A stretch of DNA of 64,000 nt from Streptomyces griseomycini. Lineage in GTDB: Bacteria; Actinomycetota; Actinomycetes; Streptomycetales; Streptomycetaceae. Position numbers and translations under genes: made by a program. The notes under the pieces are model-generated. The model was not told the origin of the DNA, ran no database searches, and worked only from the letters and a program-made list of their open reading frames with translations. Below are positions 42,647-51,205 of the stretch, in pieces. How positions within the stretch are numbered: the first letter of the stretch is position 1; each line of letters begins with the position of its first letter. Where the stretch lies: the NCBI RefSeq assembly GCF_014203535.1, contig NZ_JACHJI010000012.1:124001-188000 (forward strand), written 5' to 3'.

Positions 42647-42895
42647 GTGTCCCAGCCCCGTCAGCAGCACTCCCTGCCCGGTGGGGCAGCGGTGATCACG
42701 GGTGGGGGCGGCGGCAGCGGGCGCGCGACGGCGATCGCGTGCGCCGATGCGGCCGGTCCCCGGCCCGGGCGACGGCCTCGAAGCGCATCCGGACGGGCCG
42801 AGCCGGCGGCGGTCCACCCGCTGCTCGCCCCGGACGGGGCCCGCTGTGTTTCCGGGCCCCGCGCCACGGTCACCGGCGGACGGCCGGTCCCATGA
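42647..42895 (+). pseudogene. Internally deleted short-chain dehydrogenase/reductase remnant
   Basis: GTG 42647 with GGAGG five bases upstream opens VSQPRQQHSLPGGAAVITGG, the dinucleotide-binding start of an SDR (TGGGGGSGRATAIACADA). After about 45 residues it jumps to a normal SDR C-terminus (HPLLAPDGARCVSGPRATVT then GGRPVP). The catalytic Ser-Tyr-Lys core of about 170 residues is gone. The 82-residue frame stays open and overlaps manA by ATGA, so it may still be translated and couple to manA. Confidence 0.75.
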
Positions 42896-43998
42896 GCGCC
42901 CACGGGACGGACCTGTACCCGCTGAGGCTGTCCGTCACGGCGAGGCCGCTGGTGTTCGGCGGACACGCGATCGCCCGCCGCCTGGGGAAGAAGGGCATCC
43001 CGGACTGGAGCATCGCGGAGACCTGGGAGTGCAGCGACGTCACGGGCGCCGTCAGCGTGGTGACCGGCGGTCCCCTGGCCGGCCGGTCCCTGCGCCAGGT
43101 GGTCGCCGACCACCCCGAGGCCCTGATGGGCGCCGGGTGGTCCGGCCGGTGCTTCCCGGTGCTGACGAAGTTCATCGACGCCGCCGGCGCCCTGCCCGTG
43201 CACCTGCACGCCGACGACGAGACCGCCCGGCGCCTGGAGGGGCAGCCCAACGGCAAGACCGAGGCCTGGCACATCCTGGACGCCGCCCCCGGCGCGACCG
43301 CCCTGTGCGGCGTCAAGGACGGCGTGACGGCCGACCGGCTGCGCGCCGCGCTGGAGGCCCAGGACTTCGACGCGGTCCTGCGCCGCCTGCCGGTGCGCGC
43401 GGGAGACACCGTCTACGTGCCCGGCGGCACCCTGCACAGTTTCGGACCGGACACCCTCGTCTACGAGATCGAGCAGACGTCCGACATCCAGCAGCACGCG
43501 ATGCGCTGGAACATGGAGGACGGCTCCCCGGTGGGCGACGCCGAATTCGGCTCCCACCTCGACCTGCTGATGCAGCAGGTCGACCTGGGGGCCGGACCCG
43601 ACGCCACGCCCGGGCTGAGGATCGCCGTCGGCGACGGGGCGGAGCGGGTCTTCCTGTGCGCGGGCCCGTACTTCGCCCTCGAACGCCTGCGTGCCGGGAC
43701 GCCGGAGCCGTTGCGGCACACCTTCGCCACCGCGCAGGTCCTGTCCAACGTCGGCGCCCCGGTGCGGGTGCGGACGGGCGCCTGGAGCGAGGAGCTCGGC
43801 CGGGCCGAGACGCTGCTGCTGCCCGCGGCCTGCGGTGAGGTCGAGATCACCGGACCGGCCGATGTCCTGTTCGGCTACCTGCCCGACCTCGACCGCGACG
43901 TGCGCGGCCCGCTGCTCGGGGCCGGCTGCCCCCTCCCGCTCATCGACTCCCTCGGCGCGAGCGCGGACGCCCGCGCCGCCGGCACGCGGGAGGACTGA
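42892..43998 (+). CDS. manA: Class I mannose-6-phosphate isomerase-like protein
   Basis: This 368-residue cupin-type phosphomannose isomerase interconverts mannose-6-phosphate and fructose-6-phosphate. Metal-binding elements are present in order: PVHLHADDETA (two His), GKTEAWHIL (Glu) and VPGGTLHSFG (His). It opens with YPLRLSVTARPLVFGGHAIA, so the usual aromatic N-terminal motif is divergent. Its ATG overlaps the SDR remnant stop, implying a former sugar-metabolism operon. Confidence 0.83.
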   Translation: MSAHGTDLYPLRLSVTARPLVFGGHAIARRLGKKGIPDWSIAETWECSDVTGAVSVVTGGPLAGRSLRQVVADHPEALMGAGWSGRCFPVLTKFIDAAGALPVHLHADDETARRLEGQPNGKTEAWHILDAAPGATALCGVKDGVTADRLRAALEAQDFDAVLRRLPVRAGDTVYVPGGTLHSFGPDTLVYEIEQTSDIQQHAMRWNMEDGSPVGDAEFGSHLDLLMQQVDLGAGPDATPGLRIAVGDGAERVFLCAGPYFALERLRAGTPEPLRHTFATAQVLSNVGAPVRVRTGAWSEELGRAETLLLPAACGEVEITGPADVLFGYLPDLDRDVRGPLLGAGCPLPLIDSLGASADARAAGTRED

Positions 43999-44104
43999 AA
44001 CCGGGCGATCGTCCCAGCGGTCCTCGGGAGCGTCGGCGCGGTCGGAACCGCCCCGCCGCGGGCCGCACGGGGCACGGACCGGCCGCCGCGGCCGGTCCCG
44101 CCCG

Positions 44105-45283
44105 TCAGCGGGTCGCGGCGACGCGGAAGCGGATCCCGGCGGCCCGCAGCCGCTCGACCAGCGCGTCGCCCATCGCCACCGCCGTCGTGACCTGCCCGGA
44201 CGTCCGCGGGAGGTCGTCGAGGGCCAGGCACAGCGCCCCCTCGGCGAGCATCTTCGCCGTCTCGTCGTAGCCGGGGTCGCCGCCCGAGACCTCCGTGTAC
44301 ACCCGCCGTCCGCCGCCCTCGCCCACGAAGCGGACCGAGAACCAGCTCCGGGCGCGCTTCTCGGGGCCCGGCCCGTCGCCGGGCCTGAGCCGCCCGGAGA
44401 GCAGGCGCCGCGCGGGAGGCAGTTGGGCCGCCGCCACCAGGGCGCCCACGGCCGCGACCCCGCCGACCGCCACGGGGAGGCGGCGGACGGCCGCGTAGTG
44501 CCGGTAGCGGAAGTCGGGACCGTACCGGTCGAGCACCCGCGCCGACCGGCGCACGATCTGCGCGTCGACGGTCGGCAGCGGCAGGGCCCAGGCGCCCACC
44601 TCCGGGGCGTAGCGCGGCGCGCCCGAGGGCGCCGAGACCCGGCGGCCCACCAGCCGGGGCTCGTGCCGCCGGCGCTCCCGGGCCGCCGCGCGGAGCTGCC
44701 GGGGCCGGGCGAACTGGCCCAGCGCCGAGGCGAACGTCCCGCCCGAGAAGGCCGCGTCGGCGGTCACGAAGCCGTCCACGGTCAGCGGCACCCCCTCGGG
44801 GAGCTGCCGCACGGTGAAGTAGGCACCCAGGTCGTGCGGCACCGAGTCGAAGCCGCAGGCGTGCACCAGCCGTGCGCCGGTCTCCCGCGCGCGTGCGTCA
44901 TGGCGGACGTACACCAGGTCCACGAACTCGGGCTCGCCCGTGAGGTCGACGTAGTCCGTGCCGGCGTCCGCGCAGGCGGCGACGAGTTCCTCGCCGTGCT
45001 CCACGTAGGGACCCACCGTCGTGGCCACCACGCGCGCGTGCTCGGCGAGCTCGCGCAGCGAGGCCGGGTCGGACGCGTCCGCCCGCAGCTGACCGACCTC
45101 CGCGCCCCCGGGCAGCCGCTCGCGCAGCCGCTCCAGCTTCCCCGCGCTGCGGCCCGCGACCGCCCAGCGCAGCCCGGCGGGCGCGTGGGCGGCGAGATAC
45201 TCCGCGGTGAGCGTCCCGACGAAGCCGGTGGCTCCGAAGAGCACGATGTCGTACGGACGGTCCGTCCTGTTCAGCCTGCTCAT
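44105..45283 (-). CDS. Saccharopine dehydrogenase-like (trans-acting enoyl reductase type) protein
   Basis: This 392-residue oxidoreductase has an N-terminal Rossmann motif VLFGATGFVGTLTAEYLA, then AGRSAGKLERLRERL, TTVGPYVEHGEELVAACADAG and DLTGEPEF. This is the pattern of the saccharopine-dehydrogenase NADP-binding family that includes mycobacterial trans-acting enoyl reductases. A hydrophobic stretch near residues 260-290 may associate with membrane lipids. ATG 45283 has AAGGGG close upstream. The real substrate is unknown; lysine metabolism is unlikely. Confidence 0.83.
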   Translation of the reverse strand: MSRLNRTDRPYDIVLFGATGFVGTLTAEYLAAHAPAGLRWAVAGRSAGKLERLRERLPGGAEVGQLRADASDPASLRELAEHARVVATTVGPYVEHGEELVAACADAGTDYVDLTGEPEFVDLVYVRHDARARETGARLVHACGFDSVPHDLGAYFTVRQLPEGVPLTVDGFVTADAAFSGGTFASALGQFARPRQLRAAARERRRHEPRLVGRRVSAPSGAPRYAPEVGAWALPLPTVDAQIVRRSARVLDRYGPDFRYRHYAAVRRLPVAVGGVAAVGALVAAAQLPPARRLLSGRLRPGDGPGPEKRARSWFSVRFVGEGGGRRVYTEVSGGDPGYDETAKMLAEGALCLALDDLPRTSGQVTTAVAMGDALVERLRAAGIRFRVAATR

Positions 45284-45460
45284 GACACCCCTTGGTCGTG
45301 CAGCCGCGCCGCTGTCGGTGGCCGAGGCTAGCGTGAGGGGTGCGGAGCGCGACGGCGAGCCCGGAGGAAGCCGGCGGCCGTGCCCGGGAACGCCCCGAAG
45401 AAGTGGGAAAAAGCGTGCGGGTGCGCCCTTCGGGCGCCCGCCCCCGCCCGCGCGTACAGT

Positions 45461-45539
45461 TGCTAAGCGCTTGCTCGCCCGGTCTTGTGCCGGGTGGAAC
45501 ACGTTCTTAGCATCACTGGTGTGACATCGGTTGTGTCAC
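45461..45539 (+). promoter_or_regulatory. Candidate operators upstream of the beta-oxidation operon
   Basis: CTAAGCGCTTGC (45463-45474, core palindrome AAGCGCTT) resembles acyl-CoA-responsive TetR operators. GTGACA (45521-45526) and TGTCAC (45534-45539) form an inverted repeat with a seven-base spacer, 22 bases before the CoA-transferase ATG. The preceding CACTGGTG is similar to CACCGGTG in the merR promoter at 51013-51020. Confidence 0.5.
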
Positions 45540-45560
45540 GCTCGGGACGGGGAGCTGCGG

Positions 45561-46721
45561 ATGACGGAAGCGAAGACACCGGGGCACGGCCCGCTCACCG
45601 GCGTGCGCGTGGTCGAGCTGGCCGGTATCGGGCCCGGCCCGTTCGCCGCCATGCTCCTCGCCGACCTGGGCGCCGACGTCGTCCGCGTGGACCGCCCCGG
45701 CGGCCCGGGACTCGGCATCGACCCGGCGTACGACGTCACCAACCGCAACAAGCGCTCCGTGATCGTCGACCTGAAGGCGCCCGACGGCGCCGCACGCGTC
45801 CTCGACCTGGCCGAACGCGCCGACGTCCTGATCGAGGGCTACCGCCCCGGCGTCGCCGAGCGCCTCGGCGTCGGTCCCGGGGACTGCCACGCCCGCAACC
45901 CGCGCCTGGTCTACGGCCGGATGACCGGCTGGGGCCAGCAGGGCCCGCTCGCCGACCGCGCGGGGCACGACGTCGCGTACCTCGCCCTCACCGGCACCCT
46001 CGGCATGATCGGGGACCCGGACCGGCCCCCGGCCGTCCCGGCCAACCTCCTCGGCGACTACGCGGGCGGCTCCCTCTACCTCGTCGTCGGCGTCCTCGCC
46101 GCCCTGCACCACGCGCGCGCCGGCGGCACCGGGCAGGTCGTCGACGCCGCCATCGTGGACGGCGCCGCCCACCTCTCCGCGATGATCCACGGCATGCTCG
46201 CCGCCGGCGCCTGGCAGGACCGGCGCGGCGCCAACCTCCTCGACGGCGGCTGTCCGTACTACGGCACGTACGAGACGGCCGACGGCCGGCACATGGCGGT
46301 GGGCGCGCTGGAGCCGCGGTTCTACGCCGAGTTCCTGCGCCTGCTCGGCCTCGAGGACCAGGCCGCCGCCCACCTGGACGTCACCCGGTGGCCGGAACTG
46401 CGCGAGCGGGTCGCCGCCCGCTTCAAGTCCCGCACCCGCGACGAGTGGACGGCCGTCTTCGAGGGCTCCGACGCGTGCGTGGCGCCCGTGCTGTCCCTGC
46501 GCGAGGCCCCGCACCACCCGCACCTGGCCGCCCGCTCCACCTTCACCGACCACGGCGGCACCACCCAGCCCGCACCGGCCCCGCGGTTCTCCGCGACCCC
46601 CACCACCGTCCGCACCGGGCCCGCCCGGCCGGGCGCCGACACCGTCGGCGTGGCCCGCGACTGGGACGTCCCCCGACTGCTGTCCTCGTCCTCGAACCCT
46701 CAGCGAAAGGCCTCCCCGTGA
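45561..46721 (+). CDS. CaiB/BaiF-type CoA-transferase, alpha-methylacyl-CoA racemase-like
   Basis: This 386-residue family III CoA-transferase/racemase has VVELAGIGPGPFAAMLLADLG and ADVVRVDRPGG at the N-terminus, NRNKRSVIVDLK, GYRPGVAERLG, MTGWGQQGPLADRAGHD with the conserved Asp, and LLGDYAGGSLYL. These point to alpha-methylacyl-CoA racemase, which lets branched acyl chains enter beta-oxidation. GGGGAG lies six bases before the ATG. It is the first gene of a three-gene operon. Confidence 0.9.
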   Translation: MTEAKTPGHGPLTGVRVVELAGIGPGPFAAMLLADLGADVVRVDRPGGPGLGIDPAYDVTNRNKRSVIVDLKAPDGAARVLDLAERADVLIEGYRPGVAERLGVGPGDCHARNPRLVYGRMTGWGQQGPLADRAGHDVAYLALTGTLGMIGDPDRPPAVPANLLGDYAGGSLYLVVGVLAALHHARAGGTGQVVDAAIVDGAAHLSAMIHGMLAAGAWQDRRGANLLDGGCPYYGTYETADGRHMAVGALEPRFYAEFLRLLGLEDQAAAHLDVTRWPELRERVAARFKSRTRDEWTAVFEGSDACVAPVLSLREAPHHPHLAARSTFTDHGGTTQPAPAPRFSATPTTVRTGPARPGADTVGVARDWDVPRLLSSSSNPQRKASP

Positions 46722-47932
46722 GCACCGAAGCGTACGTGTACGACGCGATCCGCACCCCGCGCGGGCGCGGCAAGGCGACCGGCGCCCTGCACGGCACCAA
46801 GCCCATCGACCTGGTCGTCGGCCTCATCCACGAGATCCGGAGCCGCTTCCCGGACCTCGACCCGGCCGCCGTCGACGACATCGTCCTCGGCGTCGTGGGC
46901 CCCGTCGGCGACCAGGGCTCCGACATCGCCCGCATCGCCGCCATCGCCGCCGGACTGCCCGACACGGTGGCCGGCGTGCAGGAGAACCGCTTCTGCGCCT
47001 CCGGCCTGGAGGCCGTCAACCTGGCCGCCGCCAAGGTGCGTTCGGGCTGGGAGGACCTGGTCCTGGCGGGCGGCGTGGAGTCGATGTCCCGGGTGCCGAT
47101 GGCCTCCGACGGCGGCGCCTGGTTCAACGACCCGATGACCAACCTCCAGGTCAACTTCGTGCCGCAGGGCATCGGCGCCGACCTGATCGCCACCATCGAG
47201 GGCTTCTCCCGGCGCGACGTCGACGAGTACGCCGCCCTGTCGCAGGAGCGCGCGGCCACCGCCTGGAAGGAGAACCGCTTCGAGCGGTCCGTCGTCCCGG
47301 TGAAGGACCGCAGCGGCCTCGTCGTCCTCGACCGCGACGAGCACATGCGCCCCGGCACCACCGCCGACTCCCTCGCGGGCCTCAAGCCGTCCTTCGCGGA
47401 CATCGGCGAACTGGGCGGCTTCGACGCGGTGGCGCTCCAGCAGTACCACTGGGTCGAGAAGATCGACCACGTCCACCACGCGGGCAACTCCTCCGGCATC
47501 GTCGACGGCGCCGCCCTCGTCGCCATCGGCTCCGAGCAGGTCGGCGAGCGCTACGGGCTCACCCCGCGCGCGCGGATCGTCTCCGCCGCCGTGTCCGGCT
47601 CCGAGCCCACCATCATGCTCACCGGCCCCGCCCCCGCCACCCGCAAGGCACTCGCCAAGGCCGGCCTGACCATCGACGACATCGACCTCGTCGAGATCAA
47701 CGAGGCGTTCGCGGCGGTCGTGCTGCGCTTCGTGAAGGACATGGGCCTGTCGCTGGACAAGGTCAACGTCAACGGCGGCGCCATCGCGCTGGGCCACCCC
47801 CTCGGCGCCACCGGCGCGATGATCCTCGGCACCCTCGTCGACGAACTGGAGCGCCAGGACAAGCGCTACGGGCTCGCCACGCTGTGCGTGGGCGGCGGCA
47901 TGGGCATCGCCACCATCGTCGAACGCCTCTGA
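46718..47932 (+). CDS. Acetyl-CoA C-acyltransferase (thiolase, FadA-type)
   Basis: This 404-residue thiolase performs the final thiolytic step of beta-oxidation. The acylated Cys is in ENRFCASGLEAVNLAA, the His in NVNGGAIALGHPLGATG and the second Cys in LATLCVGGGMG. GTG 46718 overlaps the upstream stop by GTGA. It could also serve as 3-oxoadipyl-CoA thiolase for the pca pathway, which lacks its own pcaF nearby. That is speculative. Confidence 0.92.
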   Translation: MSTEAYVYDAIRTPRGRGKATGALHGTKPIDLVVGLIHEIRSRFPDLDPAAVDDIVLGVVGPVGDQGSDIARIAAIAAGLPDTVAGVQENRFCASGLEAVNLAAAKVRSGWEDLVLAGGVESMSRVPMASDGGAWFNDPMTNLQVNFVPQGIGADLIATIEGFSRRDVDEYAALSQERAATAWKENRFERSVVPVKDRSGLVVLDRDEHMRPGTTADSLAGLKPSFADIGELGGFDAVALQQYHWVEKIDHVHHAGNSSGIVDGAALVAIGSEQVGERYGLTPRARIVSAAVSGSEPTIMLTGPAPATRKALAKAGLTIDDIDLVEINEAFAAVVLRFVKDMGLSLDKVNVNGGAIALGHPLGATGAMILGTLVDELERQDKRYGLATLCVGGGMGIATIVERL

Positions 47933-47979
47933 AACCCGGCGCCCGCACGCGACTTCCACGAAGACCCGGAGACTCCCTC

Positions 47980-50157
47980 ATGACCGAGAGCACCACCATC
48001 CGCTGGGAACAGGACGACACCGGCGTCGTCACCCTCGTCCTGGACGACCCGAACCAGTCCGCGAACACCATGAACCAGGCGTTCCGCGACTCCCTCGCCG
48101 TGATCACCGACCGCCTGGAGGCCGAGAAGGACTCCATCCGCGGCGTCATCCTCACCTCCGCCAAGAAGACCTTCTTCGCCGGCGGCGACCTGCGCGACCT
48201 GATCCGGGTCACCCCCGAGACGGCGCAGGACCTGTTCGACGGCGGCATGGCGGTCAAGCGCCAGATGCGCCGCATCGAGACCCTCGGCAAGCCGGTCGTC
48301 GCCGCGATCAACGGCGCGGCCCTCGGCGGCGGCTACGAGCTCGCCCTGGCCTGCCACCACCGCATCGCCCTCGACGCCCCCGGCTCCAAGATCGGCTGCC
48401 CCGAGGTCACCCTCGGCCTGCTCCCCGGAGGCGGCGGCGTCGTCCGCACCGTCCGCCTGCTCGGCATCGCCGACGCCCTCCTCAAGGTGCTCCTCCAGGG
48501 CACCCAGTACAGCCCCCGGCGCGCCCTGGAGAACGGCCTCGTCGACGAGGTGGCCGCGACGCCGGAGGAACTGCTCGCCAAGGCCCGCGCCTTCATCGAC
48601 GCCCACCCGGAGTCCGCCCAGCCCTGGGACAGGCCCGGTTACCGCATCCCGGGCGGCACCCCGGCCCACCCGAAGTTCGCGGCCAACCTGCCCGCCTTCC
48701 CGGCCACCCTGCGCAAGCAGACGGGCGGTGCCCCCTACCCGGCCCCGCGCAACATCCTCGCGGCCGCCGTGGAGGGAGCCCAGGTCGACTTCGAGACCGC
48801 CCAGGTCATCGAGGCCCGCTACTTCGTCGAGCTGGCCGCCGGACAGACGTCGAAGAACATGATCCAGGCGTTCTTCTTCGACCTCCAGGCCGTCAACTCC
48901 GGCGCCAACCGCCCCCGGGGCATCGAGCCCCGCCAGGTCCGCAGGGTCGCCGTCCTCGGCGCCGGGATGATGGGCGCCGGCATCGCCTACGCGTGCGCCC
49001 GCGCGGGCATCGACGTCGTCCTCAAGGACGTCTCCCTGGAGGCGGCCGTCAAGGGCAAGGGCTACTCCGAGAAGCTGTGCGCCAAGGCCGTCGCCAAGGG
49101 CCGCACCACCCAGGAGAAGGCCGACGCGCTGCTGGCCCGCATCACGCCCACGGCCGAGGTCGCCGACCTGGCCGGTTGCGACGCGGTCATCGAGGCCGTC
49201 TTCGAGGACACCGCGCTCAAGCACAAGGTGTTCCAGGAGATCCAGGACGTCGTCGCCCCCGACGCGCTGCTGTGCTCCAACACCTCCACCCTGCCCATCA
49301 CGGCCCTCGCCGAGGGCGTCGAGCGCCAGGGCGACTTCATCGGCCTGCACTTCTTCTCGCCCGTCGACAAGATGCCGCTGGTCGAGATCATCAGGGGCGA
49401 GCGGACGGGCGACGAGGCGCTGGCCCGCGCCTTCGACCTGGTCCGGCAGATCAGGAAGACGCCGATCGTCGTCAACGACTCGCGCGGCTTCTTCACCTCC
49501 CGGGTCATCGGCCACTTCATCAACGAGGGCGTCGCCATGGTCGGCGAGGGCATCGAACCCGCCTCCGTCGAGCAGGCAGCCGCCCAGGCGGGCTACCCGG
49601 CGAAGGTGCTGTCCCTGATGGACGAGCTGACGCTCACCCTGCCGCGCAAGATCCGGGCCGAGACGAAGCGGGCCGTGGAGGAGGCGGGCGGCACCTGGAC
49701 CGCGCACCCGGCCGAGGCCGTCATCGACCGGATGGTCGACGAGTTCGGCCGCCCCGGCCGCAGCGGCGGCGCCGGCTTCTACGAGTACGACGAGGACGGC
49801 AGGCGCGGCGCCCTGTGGCCGGGGCTGCGCGAGCACTTCACCGAGCCGGGGTACGGGATCCCGTTCCGGGACATGCAGGAGCGCATGCTGTTCGCCGAGG
49901 CGCTGGACACCGTCCGGCTGCTGGAGGAGGGCGTGCTGACCTCCGTCGCCGACGCCAACATCGGCTCCATCCTCGGCATCGGTTTCCCGGGCTGGACCGG
50001 CGGCGTCCTGCAGTACATCAACGGCTACGACGGCGGACTGCCGGGCTTCGTGGCCCGCGCGCGTGAGCTCGCCGACCGCTACGGCGAGCGCTTCACCCCG
50101 CCGGCGCTGCTGGTGGAGAAGGCGGAGAAGGGCGAGGTCTTCACGGACGCGCGCTGA
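47980..50157 (+). CDS. FadB-like bifunctional enoyl-CoA hydratase/3-hydroxyacyl-CoA dehydrogenase
   Basis: This 725-residue beta-oxidation enzyme has a crotonase domain (residues 1-200) with catalytic Glu120 in GGGYE and Glu142 in PEVTLG and oxyanion FFAGGDL. The 3-hydroxyacyl-CoA dehydrogenase region starts at the Rossmann motif RRVAVLGAGMMGAGIAYA (about 317-334). The catalytic His lies in GLHFFSPVDKMPLVEII, and the C-terminal HAD domains follow. GGAG precedes the ATG by eight bases. It forms a trifunctional-type set with the thiolase. Confidence 0.93.
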   Translation: MTESTTIRWEQDDTGVVTLVLDDPNQSANTMNQAFRDSLAVITDRLEAEKDSIRGVILTSAKKTFFAGGDLRDLIRVTPETAQDLFDGGMAVKRQMRRIETLGKPVVAAINGAALGGGYELALACHHRIALDAPGSKIGCPEVTLGLLPGGGGVVRTVRLLGIADALLKVLLQGTQYSPRRALENGLVDEVAATPEELLAKARAFIDAHPESAQPWDRPGYRIPGGTPAHPKFAANLPAFPATLRKQTGGAPYPAPRNILAAAVEGAQVDFETAQVIEARYFVELAAGQTSKNMIQAFFFDLQAVNSGANRPRGIEPRQVRRVAVLGAGMMGAGIAYACARAGIDVVLKDVSLEAAVKGKGYSEKLCAKAVAKGRTTQEKADALLARITPTAEVADLAGCDAVIEAVFEDTALKHKVFQEIQDVVAPDALLCSNTSTLPITALAEGVERQGDFIGLHFFSPVDKMPLVEIIRGERTGDEALARAFDLVRQIRKTPIVVNDSRGFFTSRVIGHFINEGVAMVGEGIEPASVEQAAAQAGYPAKVLSLMDELTLTLPRKIRAETKRAVEEAGGTWTAHPAEAVIDRMVDEFGRPGRSGGAGFYEYDEDGRRGALWPGLREHFTEPGYGIPFRDMQERMLFAEALDTVRLLEEGVLTSVADANIGSILGIGFPGWTGGVLQYINGYDGGLPGFVARARELADRYGERFTPPALLVEKAEKGEVFTDAR

Positions 50158-50237
50158 CGGCGCACCCCCTGCCGGGTGGCGCGGCACTCCGCCGCGCCAC
50201 CCGAGGCCTCCCCGCCGTCACCTGCGGCCTTCCCGCG

Positions 50238-50990
50238 TCACCCGCGGGCGTCGTCGCGCGAGCCCCGGGCGTCGTCGTCCATCCACTCCCGCAGCTCCTC
50301 CCTCAGCGACCGCTGGAACGTCGTGAGCAGCGCCTGCACCACGAGCGGCTGCATATGGGCGGACAGCGACCTCACGTCCCGCGCGTCCCGTTCGGCGACC
50401 GCGTCGCGCAGCAGCCGCGACAGTTCGTGGGCCGCCGCGCGGGAGTGCTCGGTCAGCGTGGTGCGGGCGGCGAGGACCGTCTCGTGCGACAGCGGTACGT
50501 CCAGCAGCTCGACGCCGAGCCGCAGCAGACCGGTGTCGACGCCGTAGCGGTCACCGTCGCGCCGGACGACGCCCATCGCCGCCAGCCGCTCGACCTCCTC
50601 CGCGCCGAGCGCCCGGCCCGCCCTGCGCTCCAGCTCCTCGTGCGTCACCGTCTCCGCCGTCTCCGGCGCCCAGGAGGCCACCACCGCACGCTGGATCGCC
50701 AGCTCCCGCGCGGTCAGGTCCGGCGGCAGCTGCCCCAGGTACCGCTCGATGGCCGCCAGCGTCATGCCCTGGCGCTGCAACTCCTCGATGAGCGCCAGCC
50801 GGGCCAGGTGCTCCCGCCCGTAACGGCCGACCCGCCGCGGACCGAGCACCGGGGGCGGCAGCAGCCCCTTGGTGCCGTAGAAGCGGATCGTGCGCACCGT
50901 GACGCCGGCCCGGGCCGCCAGTTCGTCGATCGTGAGGGTGGGCTCCTCGTCTCCGTGCCGCGTCCGGAGCGCCTCGGTCTCGGTCGTCAT
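50238..50990 (-). CDS. MerR-family transcriptional regulator
   Basis: A 250-residue regulator with an N-terminal MerR winged helix (LTIDELAARAGVTVRTIRFY to MTLAAIERYLGQL, residues 18-90) and a long helical effector/dimer region, larger than metal-type MerRs. It ends convergently with the beta-oxidation operon and starts beside the permease gene. GATACT (51003-50998) ends 7 bases before ATG 50990, with TGTCAC 17 bases further up, so the mRNA may be leaderless. It could control the acyl-CoA operon. Confidence 0.88.
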   Translation of the reverse strand: MTTETEALRTRHGDEEPTLTIDELAARAGVTVRTIRFYGTKGLLPPPVLGPRRVGRYGREHLARLALIEELQRQGMTLAAIERYLGQLPPDLTARELAIQRAVVASWAPETAETVTHEELERRAGRALGAEEVERLAAMGVVRRDGDRYGVDTGLLRLGVELLDVPLSHETVLAARTTLTEHSRAAAHELSRLLRDAVAERDARDVRSLSAHMQPLVVQALLTTFQRSLREELREWMDDDARGSRDDARG

Positions 50991-51205
50991 GTGCAGCAGT
51001 ATCGCTGTACCACCGGTGCTGTGACACATGGACCGCCCCCGGAGGGTCCTGTGAGATGTTCCGCGGTGTGACGTCCGCCATCACGCACGGAACCGCGCAT
51101 GAGGAAAAGTGCCCTCTTGGTCTGTGCCTTGACCCGAGCGCGCCGGCCGAGGCAATCCGGACACCCGGGCGTGACCCGCCCGGGCGCACCAAAGAGTGGA
51201 GCACC

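Noticed and set aside
47866..50187. 773-codon antisense frame over the FadB-like gene
   Set aside because: It is a high-GC shadow; the plus-strand protein has complete catalytic motifs.
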